Shown piece by piece: positions 13,211-13,241 of a DNA stretch of 13,241 nucleotides (positions are counted from its first letter, which is position 1; each line of letters opens with the position of its first letter). The position numbers and the translations under genes were made by a program. The stretch spans positions 1-13,241 of the forward strand of contig JBAUHN010000487.1 in the NCBI GenBank assembly GCA_049680295.1, given 5' to 3'. The notes below the pieces were generated by a model that worked only from the letters and a program-made list of their open reading frames with translations, was not told the origin of the DNA and did not search any database. This DNA is from JBAUHN01 sp049680295. Lineage in GTDB: Bacteria > Pseudomonadota > Alphaproteobacteria > Rhodobacterales > Rhodobacteraceae.

Positions 13211-13241
13211 CATTTCTGATCCGATGGCCTCTGTGAAGACT

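Noticed and set aside
1..13241. CRISPR array, insertion sequence, prophage or integrase
   Set aside because: No regularly spaced repeats, no transposase or integrase motifs and no terminal inverted repeats were seen on either strand, despite the tRNA-Leu at the right edge.

Overview
The window looks like chromosomal DNA of a marine alphaproteobacterium of the Rhodobacterales (Roseobacter group). The reasons are a DMSP lyase DddP with every metal and catalytic residue in place, a FliG of the Roseobacter type, the compact glnB-glnA pair, a lone BioY, and several small families (the DUF6314 type, the glyoxalase-superfamily N-domain type, a Hint domain protein) that I associate with this order. 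Species cannot be named from this sequence. GC is moderately high, about 60% in the lines I counted, except in the FkbM methyltransferase gene, where a 120-base stretch is only 40% GC.

Layout from left to right: 9-3325 is a minus-strand block read as purB (adenylosuccinate lyase), a 52-residue secreted protein that is easily overlooked, a secreted TPR protein, and fliG (flagellar motor switch). The two secreted proteins share the same two-cysteine module at identical residue numbers. The TPR/fliG junction can fold into a hairpin that hides the fliG start codon. Diverging from purB, 3412-4177 holds two overlapping plus-strand genes (a secreted hypothetical protein and a DUF6314-type protein), followed by bioY (biotin transporter S component) with a terminator-like hairpin.

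From 4987 to 9299 all genes are on the minus strand: mltB-like lytic transglycosylase, a glyoxalase-superfamily N-domain protein, dddP, and an alpha/beta-hydrolase-OsmC fusion. DddP splits dimethylsulfoniopropionate into DMS and acrylate. The adjacent fusion protein combines a serine hydrolase with a thiol peroxidase-type domain, so a link to electrophile or oxidative stress is possible but unproven. A 360-base gap with no convincing gene separates mltB from a plus-strand, TTG-started FkbM methyltransferase gene that looks acquired.

The right end is nitrogen control: glnB (PII, uridylylation Tyr51) and glnA (glutamine synthetase, adenylylation Tyr396), 32 bases apart on the minus strand and ending at a strong terminator that overlaps the tail of the FkbM gene. 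Beyond them lie a stand-alone Hint-domain protein that lacks the usual catalytic Cys and His, and a tRNA-Leu(UAG) gene with encoded CCA. I saw no CRISPR array, insertion sequence, phage or classical defence system. The most distinctive signals are the paired cysteine modules, the fliG start hairpin, the Hint protein with substituted active-site positions, and the dddP neighbourhood.
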